The translations under genes and the position numbers were made by a program. A stretch of 51,342 nucleotides of DNA from CAYMLQ01 sp964390795 (lineage in GTDB: Bacteria > Verrucomicrobiota > Kiritimatiellia > RFP12 > UBA1067), in NCBI GenBank assembly GCA_964390795.1, contig CAYMLQ010000008.1, positions 1 through 51,342 on the forward strand. The letters are read 5' to 3'. The stretch's first letter is position 1. Every line of letters starts with the position of its first letter. Shown here one piece after another: positions 25,071 through 33,175 of this stretch. The notes below the pieces were generated by a model, which did not search any database, was not told where the DNA came from, and saw only the letters and a program-made list of their open reading frames with translations.

Positions 25071-26891
25071 TCATTTCGCCGGCTTCAGCAGCAGGCAGGC
25101 GCCGCCGCCGGGCGCGAGCTTGACGCGGACCGTGTCGGTGCTTGTCACGGCGCGCTTCGCCGCCTTGTAGCTCTCCTTGTGGGTCCGGTAGTCCGAGTCG
25201 GCTCCGTCCTCCAGCACGAGCGCTTCGTAGCGGCCCTCGCCCAAGAAGCCCAGCGGGATATCGATCTCGCGCGGATCTTCGTTCGTCGCCGCGCCCACCA
25301 GCCACGCACCGTCCGCAGCCTGCCGGGCCATGACGATGTGCTCGCCGATCACGCCGCTGAGCGTCCGGCTCTCGCGCCACGGCTGCTGCTGCGCGGCGAT
25401 GAACCGGAGCAGCTCCGGGTGCTTGCGGTAGTTCTCCGGAATGTCGGGTATGACGGTCGCGCCGGAGAAGGTGATCAGGGTGCGGGCAGCCTCTCCCGCC
25501 AGGGTCGACGGCACCGGCTGCGCCTGGTCCACGCGGTTCGACTGCGTCAGGTCGGCCAGCCCGTTGTTCATGTCGATGGGGCCGGCGAGCATGTTGACGA
25601 ACACCGTCGTCACGAAGGTCTTGGGCTGGAACACGCGGTGCGCGTCAAGCTGCGCGTGGCACAGCTCGCGCGTCACGGCGTTCGGCCACGTGCGCATCTG
25701 GCCGTACGGGTGTACCGGCCCGTCGTGGTAATCGCAGAGCAGCCGGTTCTTCGCGCACAGCTCGGTGATCATGCGCGTGCGCTCGTTCTTCTCCTGCGCC
25801 GTGCCCTTCATGAAACCGTACTTGATGCCCGCCGCACCCCACTCGCCGTAAGCCTTGAGCGTCTGGTCGATCGGATAGCCCCGCCCGGCGACGTCGTTCA
25901 GATAGAGCCAGATCCCCACGCCTTTCTGTCTGGCATACACGATCAGCTTCTTCGCGTCGCCCGCGTAGCCGCCCTTCATCGGATCCGACTTCGGGTTGAA
26001 CTCCTTGCCGTACCAGTCGGCGTCGAGCACCAGGTAGCGGATGTTGTTCTCAGCCGCGAAGTCCACCATCCGGACCCACGAAGGATACGACATCTCATAC
26101 TTGAACCCCTCCACCTGCGCGCCGTTGATGCGCCAGTCCCACACCGCCACGCCGGGTTTCACCCACGAGAAGTCCAGCCCCTCCGCCGACGGCGGGTTGA
26201 GCAGTTCAAGCAGGTGGGAGTCCACCATCGCGCCCGGCGACCGGCCGAACAGCAGCACGCGCCAGGCCTCGCTGGGCTTCGACGCGACGCTGAAGACCGT
26301 CTCGCCCTTCCGGGTCTGCAGCGCGAGCGGATCGCCATTGCCCAAATCCGCCTCGAGCACCGCGAGATAGGCGTCGTCCGCCGCCTTGACCGTCATCGGC
26401 GGCATTCTCTTGCCGTCGCTCTCTGAAAGCTTCTCCGGCCCGAGGTTATGGTATTCACCGTTGTAGAACCACGCCGTGTAGTCGCCCGCGAAGGCGAACT
26501 GCGTGCGCTCAGCGCCCGAGCCGCCGAGGCAGCGGAATGCCACGCCGTCGTCGTACGCGCGCGCCACCAGCCGATAGGTCGTCAGGTCGAGCGTCACCTC
26601 GTTGTAGCGCTCCGGAACGCTGGCGCGCTTGCCCCACACCGGCTTCCAGACCGCGTCCGCCGAGCGCTGTTTCACGCCCGCGAGCGCCCCTCCCTCGTAG
26701 CCGACGGGCGACGCCTGGATCAGCCGCTTGCCGTCCGCCTGCAGAGAATACGCCACCCGTCCGCCGTCGCACGCGAACGCGAGCGCGAGCTTGCCGTCCG
26801 GCGACGTTACCTCCGTCGGCTCTGCCGCCGTCACCGAAAACGCACACGCACAAACCGCCGCCATCAAACAGATTCTGTTTCTCATCCTCAT
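25071..26891 (-). CDS. Secreted GH97 glycosidase (alpha-glucosidase/alpha-galactosidase family)
   Basis: 606 residues; ATG at 26891 with GGGAGG just upstream and a signal peptide (ICLMAAVCACAFSVTAAEP). The GH97 pattern is clear. An N-terminal beta-sandwich opens with VTSPDGKLALAFACDGGRVAYSL. The (beta/alpha)8 barrel has LDADWYGKEFN, GVGIWLYLND and CDYHDGPVHPYGQMRTWPN. A C-terminal all-beta domain follows. The strand that carries the Asp nucleophile in retaining GH97 enzymes reads GIKYGFM here, with Gly359 at the expected place. This fits the inverting (SusB-like) branch, although the second acidic position after TREL is also unusual (HAQLDAH). Activity and linkage are therefore uncertain. It stands alone between a 533-bp intergenic region and gene relics. 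Confidence 0.87.
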   Translation of the reverse strand: MRMRNRICLMAAVCACAFSVTAAEPTEVTSPDGKLALAFACDGGRVAYSLQADGKRLIQASPVGYEGGALAGVKQRSADAVWKPVWGKRASVPERYNEVTLDLTTYRLVARAYDDGVAFRCLGGSGAERTQFAFAGDYTAWFYNGEYHNLGPEKLSESDGKRMPPMTVKAADDAYLAVLEADLGNGDPLALQTRKGETVFSVASKPSEAWRVLLFGRSPGAMVDSHLLELLNPPSAEGLDFSWVKPGVAVWDWRINGAQVEGFKYEMSYPSWVRMVDFAAENNIRYLVLDADWYGKEFNPKSDPMKGGYAGDAKKLIVYARQKGVGIWLYLNDVAGRGYPIDQTLKAYGEWGAAGIKYGFMKGTAQEKNERTRMITELCAKNRLLCDYHDGPVHPYGQMRTWPNAVTRELCHAQLDAHRVFQPKTFVTTVFVNMLAGPIDMNNGLADLTQSNRVDQAQPVPSTLAGEAARTLITFSGATVIPDIPENYRKHPELLRFIAAQQQPWRESRTLSGVIGEHIVMARQAADGAWLVGAATNEDPREIDIPLGFLGEGRYEALVLEDGADSDYRTHKESYKAAKRAVTSTDTVRVKLAPGGGACLLLKPAK

Positions 26892-26915
26892 GTTCCTCCC
26901 TTAGACTTCGCTTGC

Positions 26916-26944
26916 ATCATCGCGGAAATACGCCCCGGAAGCAA
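26916..26944 (-). promoter_or_regulatory. Possible promoter of the GH97 gene
   Basis: On the minus strand, TTGCTT (26944-26939), a 17-bp spacer and GATGAT (26921-26916) form a moderate sigma-70-type promoter 25 bp before the start codon. The -35 lies in a 12-bp duplication. None of the 21-bp direct-repeat boxes seen at other promoters is present, so this gene may be regulated separately. Weak prediction. Confidence 0.35.
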
Positions 26945-26960
26945 GCGCGGAAGCAAGCGC
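26937..26960. repeat. 12-bp tandem duplication
   Basis: Two exact copies of GGAAGCAAGCGC lie just upstream of the GH97 promoter and include its -35 hexamer. It looks like a small slippage event that could duplicate a promoter element. Confidence 0.8.
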
Positions 26961-26987
26961 GTAGTGACGCGAGAGCGCTTCACGGAC

Positions 26988-27247
26988 GCATCCCCGTTTC
27001 ACTGACCTGTTGGGCAGTCTGTTGCAAGGAGCGCGTTAGTTAGGTCGCGCGCCAAGATACGGAGAGCAACAGGGACCGGCGGACGGGCGCGGGTGATCAA
27101 TGAAACGGGAAACGTTGACGGCGACCGCTTGCGGCCAAGCCGCATCCTGTGTGGAGCAGGTAGGGCGAAGCGTCCTCGCTGAGCCGCTGCGCCTCCGGCT
27201 TCGCTCGGGGGAGCACCGGGGAGCACAGGTCAGTGAAACGGGGATGC
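26988..27247. repeat. 260-bp unit bounded by 23-bp perfect inverted repeats (MITE-like)
   Basis: The 23 bp at 26988-27010 and at 27225-27247 are exact reverse complements, each holding CCGTTTCACTGACCTG or its complement. The enclosed 214 bp has no credible gene. This is the form of a miniature inverted-repeat element or of two head-to-head copies of a dispersed repeat. No target-site duplication was recognised. It fills most of the 533-bp gap between the TIM-barrel lipoprotein gene and the GH97 gene (26892-27424); the rest holds the hairpin element at 27299-27368 and the possible GH97 promoter. Confidence 0.65.
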
Positions 27248-27298
27248 GCCCGCGCATCGCTTCGGTGATATTATGTAATGCTATGCCACAGGTGCTCT

Positions 27299-27368
27299 GG
27301 GCCGGCTGAAGCCGGGACAACATACCTTGGATGCGGTCTTCGCATGTTGTACCGGCTTCAGCCGGCCC
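27299..27368. repeat. REP-like hairpin element, copy 1
   Basis: Arms of 25 bp (27299-27323 and 27344-27368) pair with one mismatch around a 20-bp loop. The core is GCCGGCTGAAGCCGGGACAA. A second copy, in the opposite orientation, is at 45109-45184, and the two also share CCTTGGATG next to the arm. It lies 57 bp past the stop of the lipoprotein gene, so it could also end or protect that transcript. Confidence 0.8.
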
Positions 27369-27424
27369 GGGGCACGGCGACAGCTCGGGTTTACGCGCAT
27401 CGGCCCTCCGGCACAAAACCTTGC

Positions 27425-29074
27425 TCACGGGCTGACAGCCGGAGGGCTCACGTAAAGCTCCAGCCAGGTCAGCGCCTGCGCCTCGCCCTTCTTGTTCGTG
27501 ACCTCGATCCGGTTATAGCCGTCCTGAAGCGCCGCCGGCTCCACATCGAAAGCCAGGACCCGCGCGCCCGTTTCGGCAACGCCTTTGACCACGTGCCAGA
27601 CCCGCGTGTTGTCGTAGGTATAGCGCGGATCGCGCGGCAGGTCGCCGAGCATGCGGCAGGCTGCGCCGTTCACCGTCACCGACACCTCCGCATCTCCGAC
27701 GCCTGCGCACGCGTCCAGCCCCACGTGTACCGCGCGGCGGCCGCCCGCCGGCTTGGGGCCGATGTGAAGGTCGAACGCCTGCGCCACGCCGTGCGGCAGC
27801 GGCCATGGGTCCTTGGGCTCCGGCTTGAGGTCGGGCGCGGTAAAGGTCAGCACGTGCGTCCGCGGCTTGCCGAGCGCCGTAGAGAGGCTGCCTAGCTCGC
27901 GCAGGGCCTCCTGCCGGTCGCTGCTGTAGGTCACCGTCCCGTCCGGATGAACCGTCTGCGTCTTGTAGGGAATCATGAAGTTGTTGAAGATGTAGACCGC
28001 GTCCGCCCCCCGGCTGAAGGCCGAGACCGCGAAGCCGCGCATGCTCTCGACCGTGCCATTCATCTGCTTGATTGTCTTGTTCTGGGCGAGGCACAGGGCG
28101 GCGTCGGCTCCCGGAACAATCAGACAGGCGGAGGCGGGCCCGATCTCCCGCTTCCAGCGCTCGACGGGGATGTCGACGTTGGTCGGGGTGAACCAGTTCG
28201 ACAGGATCACCATATCGACGACGCCCTCCTGCGCCCACGCGACGGCGTCCAGCCCGTAGCGCCGGCCGATCTCCGGCGTGACGGGCACGCGGACCGCGAC
28301 CTTGATGGGGTGCCGGCGCTCACGGGCCTTCGCCTGCGTCAACTCCCGGACTTCGCGCATGAACTGATTCAGCAGCGGCAGACCCTCGGCGACCTTGTCG
28401 TCGGGGAACAGGTGCTGCGTCCGCATCCAGTCCAGCTCGACGCCATCCACGTCGTAGGTGTCCAGCACCTCCCGGATGAACGCCATGTAATAGTCGCGGA
28501 CCTCCCTCTTGCCGTAGTTGAAGAGCCCGTGGGGCGGCCGGGTCCGCAGTTCGGGATGATCCAGCCACAGCCGGTTGATGCGCGACGGGATATCGAAGTA
28601 GTGGTGGTCGTTCATGCGCACGGAAATCCAAGGTGAAAGGCGGTCGGTCCGGCAGCGCGCGACGCACACCGCAAACGGATCGACGCCTTTTTTCTTGGTC
28701 TCCCAGAACATCCGCGGCCAGCCGCTGATCGCCTTCTCGGGGTCTTCGAGATTCCAGTAGGACTCCATGACCTGGCTGTCAAAGCAGGCGCGCTGGTAGT
28801 TGACATTCAGGAAGAGACCCTTGACCTGGCTGCCGACGTAGGAATCCACGTAGCTGTTGAGCGCCTCCACGATCTCTGCGCGGCTGCTCCGGTTCAGAGC
28901 CTCCTCGCGGCTGACGCCCCGCTCCTGCTTGGCCAGGCGGGGCTCGATCAGAATCGCGTCGGCGGAGAGGTTGAGGTAGATGCCACCCTTGTCCGAACCC
29001 GCAGGTGAGGACACCAACCGGCAGCCGGCAACAGCAGTCGCCGCCAACACGACACAACATATTCCCCTACGCAT
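27425..29074 (-). CDS. TIM-barrel glycosidase-like lipoprotein
   Basis: A 549-residue protein starting MRRGICCVVLAATAVAGC; the Ala-Gly-Cys is a lipobox with the lipidated Cys at residue 18. The body has barrel motifs of GH10-like/DUF187-type proteins: KGLFLNVNYQRACFDS, SPWISVRMNDHHYFD, VDGVELDWMRTQHLF and VDMVILSNWFTP. The Glu and Asp of VELDW are candidate active-site residues. A C-terminal beta domain of about 130 residues (from about 415) resembles carbohydrate-binding sandwich domains. It starts 8 bp after the oxidoreductase gene with a good AGGAAAC site, so the two are co-transcribed. It probably works on oligosaccharides at the membrane; the substrate is unknown. Confidence 0.7.
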   Translation of the reverse strand: MRRGICCVVLAATAVAGCRLVSSPAGSDKGGIYLNLSADAILIEPRLAKQERGVSREEALNRSSRAEIVEALNSYVDSYVGSQVKGLFLNVNYQRACFDSQVMESYWNLEDPEKAISGWPRMFWETKKKGVDPFAVCVARCRTDRLSPWISVRMNDHHYFDIPSRINRLWLDHPELRTRPPHGLFNYGKREVRDYYMAFIREVLDTYDVDGVELDWMRTQHLFPDDKVAEGLPLLNQFMREVRELTQAKARERRHPIKVAVRVPVTPEIGRRYGLDAVAWAQEGVVDMVILSNWFTPTNVDIPVERWKREIGPASACLIVPGADAALCLAQNKTIKQMNGTVESMRGFAVSAFSRGADAVYIFNNFMIPYKTQTVHPDGTVTYSSDRQEALRELGSLSTALGKPRTHVLTFTAPDLKPEPKDPWPLPHGVAQAFDLHIGPKPAGGRRAVHVGLDACAGVGDAEVSVTVNGAACRMLGDLPRDPRYTYDNTRVWHVVKGVAETGARVLAFDVEPAALQDGYNRIEVTNKKGEAQALTWLELYVSPPAVSP

Positions 29075-29082
29075 AACGTTTC

Positions 29083-30462
29083 CTACGCCGTGACTTCTTT
29101 AAGTTCCCAGCCTTTACGGAACAGGGGCTTGATGAAGGCGTTCGCCTTGTCGTTGTTGGTGAAGCGCAGGTTCTTGGCGTCCCAGAGCAGCTTCTCGTTC
29201 GGGAAGCGCCAGCAGATCGCGCCCAGCAGCATCCACTCCGTGTAAGGCCCGGCGATGGTGAAATTCGAGCAGGCCGCAGGCCCGCCCTTGCACGCGCGGA
29301 TCCAGTCTTTGAAGTGGCCCGGCGAGCGCTCGATGATCTCCGGCGGCTTCTTGTAGTCCTTCATCTTTGCTTCGGGAATCAGGCGGACGCCCTCGCCGCG
29401 TCCCGTCGTGCCCATAAAGCCCTTGGTGCCGACGAAGATCTCGTTGTACGGCTTGACGTCTTCAGGCGTCAGCCCCTCCGGAACCTTGAACTCCCTGCAC
29501 ATCTTGCCCTCGTACCAGAAGAGCGACACGGGCGGCATCTTCCCGCCGGGCACATGCGCGTTCGGCCGCTCGCCGAACTCGAACCGGCACGCGTAGTGCG
29601 GATAGGTCACCTCGTTCACCTCGTCCTGCGCGATGCACGACACACTGACCGGGTCGGCCAGTTGCAGGCCCCAGTTGGCGGGCCCGAGCATGTGGATGCC
29701 CCAGTCGCCGATCATCTGCGTGCCGTAGTCCAGGAACCCGCGCCAGTGGATCGGCGCGATCTTCGAACTGTACGGCTTCATCGCCGCGCGGCCGGTCCAG
29801 AGCTCCCAGTCCAGCGTCCGGGGAACATCCTCCGTGGCCGGCCACGCCTTGATGCCGCGCGCGAAACCGCCGCCGCTCATCGAGTGCACCTCTTTGATCT
29901 CGCCGAGGTCGCCATTCCAGATTGTCTCGCACGCGATGCGCGTGGCGGGGTGCGAGTAGCCCTGGTTGCCCATCTGCGTGGCGACCTTATACTTCTTCGC
30001 GGCCAGCGCCATCTGGCGGCACTCCCAGACGGACTGCGCCAGCGGCTTCTGGCAGTGGACAGCCAGACCGCGCTCCATCGCCCACAAGGCGACCGTCGCA
30101 TGCATGTGATCCGGGATCGTGATCGTGATACCGTCGAGATTCTTGTGCTCCTTGTCCAGCATCTCGCGGAAATCGCGGTACTTCTTGGCCTGCGGATATT
30201 TCTCCGCCGACTTGTTCAAGAAATTCTCATCCACGTCACAGATCGCGTAGATGTTCTCGCTGCTGACGTTGTTGACGTCGCTCGCGCCCTGCATGCCGCC
30301 GACGCCGACGCAGCCGATGTTCATCTTGTCGCTCGGCGCCAATTGCCCGGACCGTGCGACGACGTGCCGCGGCACGATTGAAAACGCCGATCCCGCTGTC
30401 AACGCCGAGCCCAAAAACGACCGCCGGGACAGCATGACCGCCCCTTTTTCTTGATTCTTCAT
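29083..30462 (-). CDS. Gfo/Idh/MocA-family oxidoreductase with Tat signal
   Basis: 459 residues from the ATG at 30462, where GGGAAG lies 5 bp upstream; the same frame stays open further upstream but overlaps the isomerase gene. The N-terminus carries a Tat-type signal (LSRRSFLGSALTAGSAFS). The Rossmann fold starts at MNIGCVGVGGMQG (about residues 48-60) and is followed by ICDVDE for the nucleotide. The usual EKP active-site motif reads CQKPLAQS here, a variant with Gln for Glu that keeps the Lys. The C-terminal sheet domain has WRGFLDYGTQMIGDWGIHMLG. It probably binds NAD(P) in the periplasm and oxidises or epimerises a sugar. It is paired with the isomerase-like gene 56 bp upstream, a common partnership. 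Confidence 0.88.
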   Translation of the reverse strand: MKNQEKGAVMLSRRSFLGSALTAGSAFSIVPRHVVARSGQLAPSDKMNIGCVGVGGMQGASDVNNVSSENIYAICDVDENFLNKSAEKYPQAKKYRDFREMLDKEHKNLDGITITIPDHMHATVALWAMERGLAVHCQKPLAQSVWECRQMALAAKKYKVATQMGNQGYSHPATRIACETIWNGDLGEIKEVHSMSGGGFARGIKAWPATEDVPRTLDWELWTGRAAMKPYSSKIAPIHWRGFLDYGTQMIGDWGIHMLGPANWGLQLADPVSVSCIAQDEVNEVTYPHYACRFEFGERPNAHVPGGKMPPVSLFWYEGKMCREFKVPEGLTPEDVKPYNEIFVGTKGFMGTTGRGEGVRLIPEAKMKDYKKPPEIIERSPGHFKDWIRACKGGPAACSNFTIAGPYTEWMLLGAICWRFPNEKLLWDAKNLRFTNNDKANAFIKPLFRKGWELKEVTA

Positions 30463-30518
30463 GCGCTTCCCTTTCACACCATCATTCCAGCATTCCACCC
30501 TTCCAATCGCCCACGCTC

Positions 30519-31391
30519 TTACGCCAGCGCCTGCTTGCAGAACTGGACGCACTTGGCGACTTCCTTCACCGCATCGGAGTCCGCGGGAACCGGGTACTCC
30601 AGCTCGATGTCGGCGTAGATCGCCAGCTTGTTCTTCTTCAGATATTGCAGGGCCGCGGGAACCGGCGTGTTGCCCTGGCCGAACGGCATGTTGGTGCCCG
30701 CTCCCGCCTTGTTCTTGCGGTCCTTGAGGTGCAGGCTGAAGATGCGGTCGCGATACTTCTCGATGACCGCCAGCACATCGTCGTCGTTCGCGGCGACATA
30801 GTGGCCGATGTCGAGGTTGATCGCCAAGTTCTTGCCGTACGACAAGAGCGTGCCGTCGTAGGTCGTCGCGTTGATCTGCGTGTGGTTGTGGAAGGCGATC
30901 TTGACGCCGTGCCGGTCCGCGAGCGGCCCGAGGCGCCGGGCCACCTCGTCGTCCTTGGGAATTTCGCGCGTGATGGCGCCGGCGCCGAGCGCCTTGGCCA
31001 TTTGGAAATACGACTCGATCTTCTCGTCGGTCACGCTCTTGTCGCCGATGTTGCCGAACTTGACGATGTGGATGCCCACACCTGCGTCCGCGTACATCTT
31101 CTTGAGCGCCGCGACCTTGGCCAGATCTCCGCCCGAGAACTTCTCCACGACGTCGCCCATCAGTTCGATCGAGCTGATGCCGCTGTTGACGACGTGCTGC
31201 AGCACCTCCTCCGCGCTCTTGGGCATCGAGCGGTAGCTGTACGTGATGACGCCGATCTGAACGCCGCCGAACCTCGAGTCCGGTTTTGCGTCCGCCCCGA
31301 AGACACGGGCCGGGATGAGCGACGCCGCGCCCGCCGCCGCCATGCTTCCCAGAAACGCCCGACGTGAGAATGAAATCTGCTGCCTCTGCAT
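30519..31391 (-). CDS. Sugar phosphate isomerase/epimerase-like TIM-barrel protein with Tat signal
   Basis: 290 residues with a Tat-type N-terminus (FSRRAFLGSMAAAGAASL). The xylose-isomerase-like barrel shows the usual metal-ligand strands: GISSIELMG, IAFHNHTQ, NLDIGHYVAANDD, FSLHLKDRK and YADIELEYP near the C-terminus. Glu, Asp, His and Glu at the strand ends would hold a divalent metal. GGGGGG stands just before the start. It is first in the unit 31391-27425, behind the promoter at 31475-31503, and is followed by the oxidoreductase. Together they suggest modification of a released sugar outside the cytoplasm. The sugar cannot be told from sequence. Confidence 0.86.
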   Translation of the reverse strand: MQRQQISFSRRAFLGSMAAAGAASLIPARVFGADAKPDSRFGGVQIGVITYSYRSMPKSAEEVLQHVVNSGISSIELMGDVVEKFSGGDLAKVAALKKMYADAGVGIHIVKFGNIGDKSVTDEKIESYFQMAKALGAGAITREIPKDDEVARRLGPLADRHGVKIAFHNHTQINATTYDGTLLSYGKNLAINLDIGHYVAANDDDVLAVIEKYRDRIFSLHLKDRKNKAGAGTNMPFGQGNTPVPAALQYLKKNKLAIYADIELEYPVPADSDAVKEVAKCVQFCKQALA

Positions 31392-31474
31392 GCCATGCCC
31401 CCCTTGTTGAACTTTTTCTCTCGCGCACCGTCCGGCAACGTCACCGCGTTTTCCCGACCGTACACATGTGCACT

Positions 31475-31503
31475 AGCATAGTCTTTGCCCGACCGTTTAT
31501 CAA
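31475..31503 (-). promoter_or_regulatory. Sigma-70-type promoter of the isomerase-oxidoreductase unit
   Basis: On the minus strand: -35 TTGATA (31503-31498), a 17-bp spacer and -10 TATGCT (31480-31475), with the start codon 83 bp further on. The 9-mer ACGGTCGGG occurs twice, once in the spacer and once downstream of the -10. Between them lies the symmetric GTGCACATGTGTAC, a possible repressor site. The boxes of the 21-bp-repeat promoters are absent. Confidence 0.6.
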
Positions 31504-31565
31504 TCCCGGCTGACAAACAATATAAGGCTCACGGGGACGTTCGCCCTCCAGGAGCACGACACCCA

Positions 31566-33029
31566 TCAATGAACCGGCCACGGCACCACCGACAGCACCT
31601 TCTTGTCCGTAATGAACGCCGGCGCGTCATAGACCGGGATATCCTTGAAGGTCACCTTCTCACCCTCGACCGAGACTTTCTCTTTCGGAATCTCGTAGAC
31701 GCCGCCGGTGAGCGTATCCACCCAGACCGGATCTGCGAAGTCGCCGCCCTTGACCGTCAGCGTGGCGCTCACCGTGTCGTTGTGGTTGGACGGCACCACG
31801 CCCTTGTTCCAGAACACGCAGAGCTGCTGCCCGCTCTTGATGTCGCGGTGGCCGTAGACCGCCAGCGGGCTCGCGCAGGCGGCCTCGCACGGATAGTCGG
31901 GAATCAGCTCCGTGTCGTCGTTGAAGACCGAGACCACGTTCTGCACCGCGTAGTAGGCCATCTTGACCTTGAGCACCTTGTAGCCTTCTGCCGCGCCCGC
32001 GGTCTTGATCAGTCCGTAGCGCACCAGTCCGTTGTGGAACGAGGTCGTGCGGTAATCGAGATCCGCCGCCGTGAAGACTTCCGAGTCGGCTCCGTTGCCG
32101 AGATCGCCCAGCATGCGGCGCGCGTCCCACTTGGCCTGCGTCAGCTCAGTCCACGGATACTTGCTGAGCGCACCGGACGGGCACCACTCCGACTGCGTGC
32201 CGCACTCGCCCTGCCACATCTTCATGTTCGGCGCATGGCGGGCCACGATCTCTTTGGCCTTCAGCGCACCGGCGTTGTGATCGTCGGGATTGCGCGTGTA
32301 GCCGTGATAGACCACCCAGTGGAAAAGGTCGAGCTTGTTGCGCTCGGCCAGCGTCTTGACGAAATGTTCGACGTAGTTCGTCCGCGGCCCGCACAGGACC
32401 AGCCCGCCGATGCGGGCGTCCGGAATCACGCGCTTGACGATCTCCGCCGTGCGGATGTTAAATTCGGTGACGCGTTCAGGCGTATGCTCTTTGTGCCCGT
32501 CGGGCTCGTTCCACATGCTCCAGTCGCGCACCTTGCCCTTGTAGCGCTCGGCCATCTTCTCGACCCACATGTCCCAGGCTTTCAGCCCCTCCTCGGACTT
32601 CGGGAAGCCGCCCGAGAGCGTGCGCCCGCCTCCGCCCGGATAGGCCGGGTTACCGTAGCTGGTCTCCAGCCAAATCTCCAGCCCGCGCGAGCGCGCGTCA
32701 TCAATGATGTGGTCGAGCCATGCGAAATCGTAGATGCCGGGATCTTTCTCGCATCGCGCCCAGCCGCCCTGCAGCCGGATGCGCCGGATGCCCAAGGCTG
32801 GCAGGTACTCCTTGAACGCGTCGTAGTCGGAATACTCGCGGTCGATGGTCTCACAGCCCAGGGTCCAGCGCGACGACCCGATCTCGCTCACCCCCTTGGG
32901 CTTGAGCGTCCCGATCCGACGCATCCCCGGTTCGAGCGTGGTCTGCACGCGCGTGTCCGTGTTGTCGATCACCTGGGCGCTAACCACCGCCGCCACTCCC
33001 CACGCCGCCATCGTCGCCAATGCTCTCAT
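31566..33029 (-). CDS. Secreted clan GH-A glycosidase (GH39-like)
   Basis: 487 residues. The ATG at 33029 has GGGGGG 5 bp upstream and leads straight into a signal peptide (MRALATMAAWGVAAVVSA). The barrel begins with WTLGCETIDREYSDYDAFKEYL and IRRIRLQGGWARCEK. The acid/base Glu is Glu175 in WNEPDG. The nucleophile candidate is Glu275 in WQGECG, exactly 100 residues later. A C-terminal sandwich of about 150 residues ends PAFITDKK. It is a paralogue of the gene just upstream, which shows the same spacing. The family is GH39-like or an unclassified GH-A group. It is separated from its paralogue by 146 bp filled with heptamer repeats and is probably on the same transcript. Confidence 0.78.
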   Translation of the reverse strand: MRALATMAAWGVAAVVSAQVIDNTDTRVQTTLEPGMRRIGTLKPKGVSEIGSSRWTLGCETIDREYSDYDAFKEYLPALGIRRIRLQGGWARCEKDPGIYDFAWLDHIIDDARSRGLEIWLETSYGNPAYPGGGGRTLSGGFPKSEEGLKAWDMWVEKMAERYKGKVRDWSMWNEPDGHKEHTPERVTEFNIRTAEIVKRVIPDARIGGLVLCGPRTNYVEHFVKTLAERNKLDLFHWVVYHGYTRNPDDHNAGALKAKEIVARHAPNMKMWQGECGTQSEWCPSGALSKYPWTELTQAKWDARRMLGDLGNGADSEVFTAADLDYRTTSFHNGLVRYGLIKTAGAAEGYKVLKVKMAYYAVQNVVSVFNDDTELIPDYPCEAACASPLAVYGHRDIKSGQQLCVFWNKGVVPSNHNDTVSATLTVKGGDFADPVWVDTLTGGVYEIPKEKVSVEGEKVTFKDIPVYDAPAFITDKKVLSVVPWPVH

Positions 33030-33062
33030 TTTTGTCCCCCCGTTCATCTGCCGTCACCCCAC

Positions 33063-33101
33063 CTTCGGCGTTCAGAGTTCGGCGTTCGGAGTTCAAGGTT
33101 C
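33063..33101. repeat. Short tandem heptamer repeat (CGAACGC/CGAACTC type)
   Basis: On the minus strand this is about five units of the 7-mer YGAACKC. It lies 33 bp upstream of the start codon of the GH39-like gene and close to a second heptamer array of different sequence at 33139-33175. Confidence 0.82.
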
Positions 33102-33138
33102 ATTCTCGCCATCGCGGCATTCCGCCCACACCGCTCCC

Positions 33139-33175
33139 CCAACTCCTAACTTCTAACTCCTAACTCCTCCCTAAC
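33139..33175. repeat. Short tandem heptamer repeat (GAGTTAG/TAACTCC type) abutting a stop codon
   Basis: Five near-identical 7-mers (GAGTTAG on the minus strand) begin right at the TGA of the upstream glycosidase gene. The unit is the same as one described for cyanobacterial STRR arrays (TAACTCC). It lies in the intergenic part of a probable operon. Confidence 0.85.

Noticed and set aside
26988..27424. Possible small RNA or short protein in the largest gap
   Set aside because: Short frames exist but follow the inverted repeats and lack start signals; the structure is explained by repeats.
30463..31428. Upstream extension of the oxidoreductase frame
   Set aside because: The same frame is open through the isomerase gene, but the sequence there is low-complexity Gly/Arg-rich. 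The real start has a ribosome site and Tat signal at 30462.
31526..31550. GGGGACG...CGCCC segment as a further hairpin element
   Set aside because: The stem needs a bulge and is short. It may be a degenerate relative of the other hairpins but is too weak to annotate.
33139..33175. Possible CRISPR array
   Set aside because: Units are 7 bp with no spacers and no cas genes nearby; it is a short tandem repeat.
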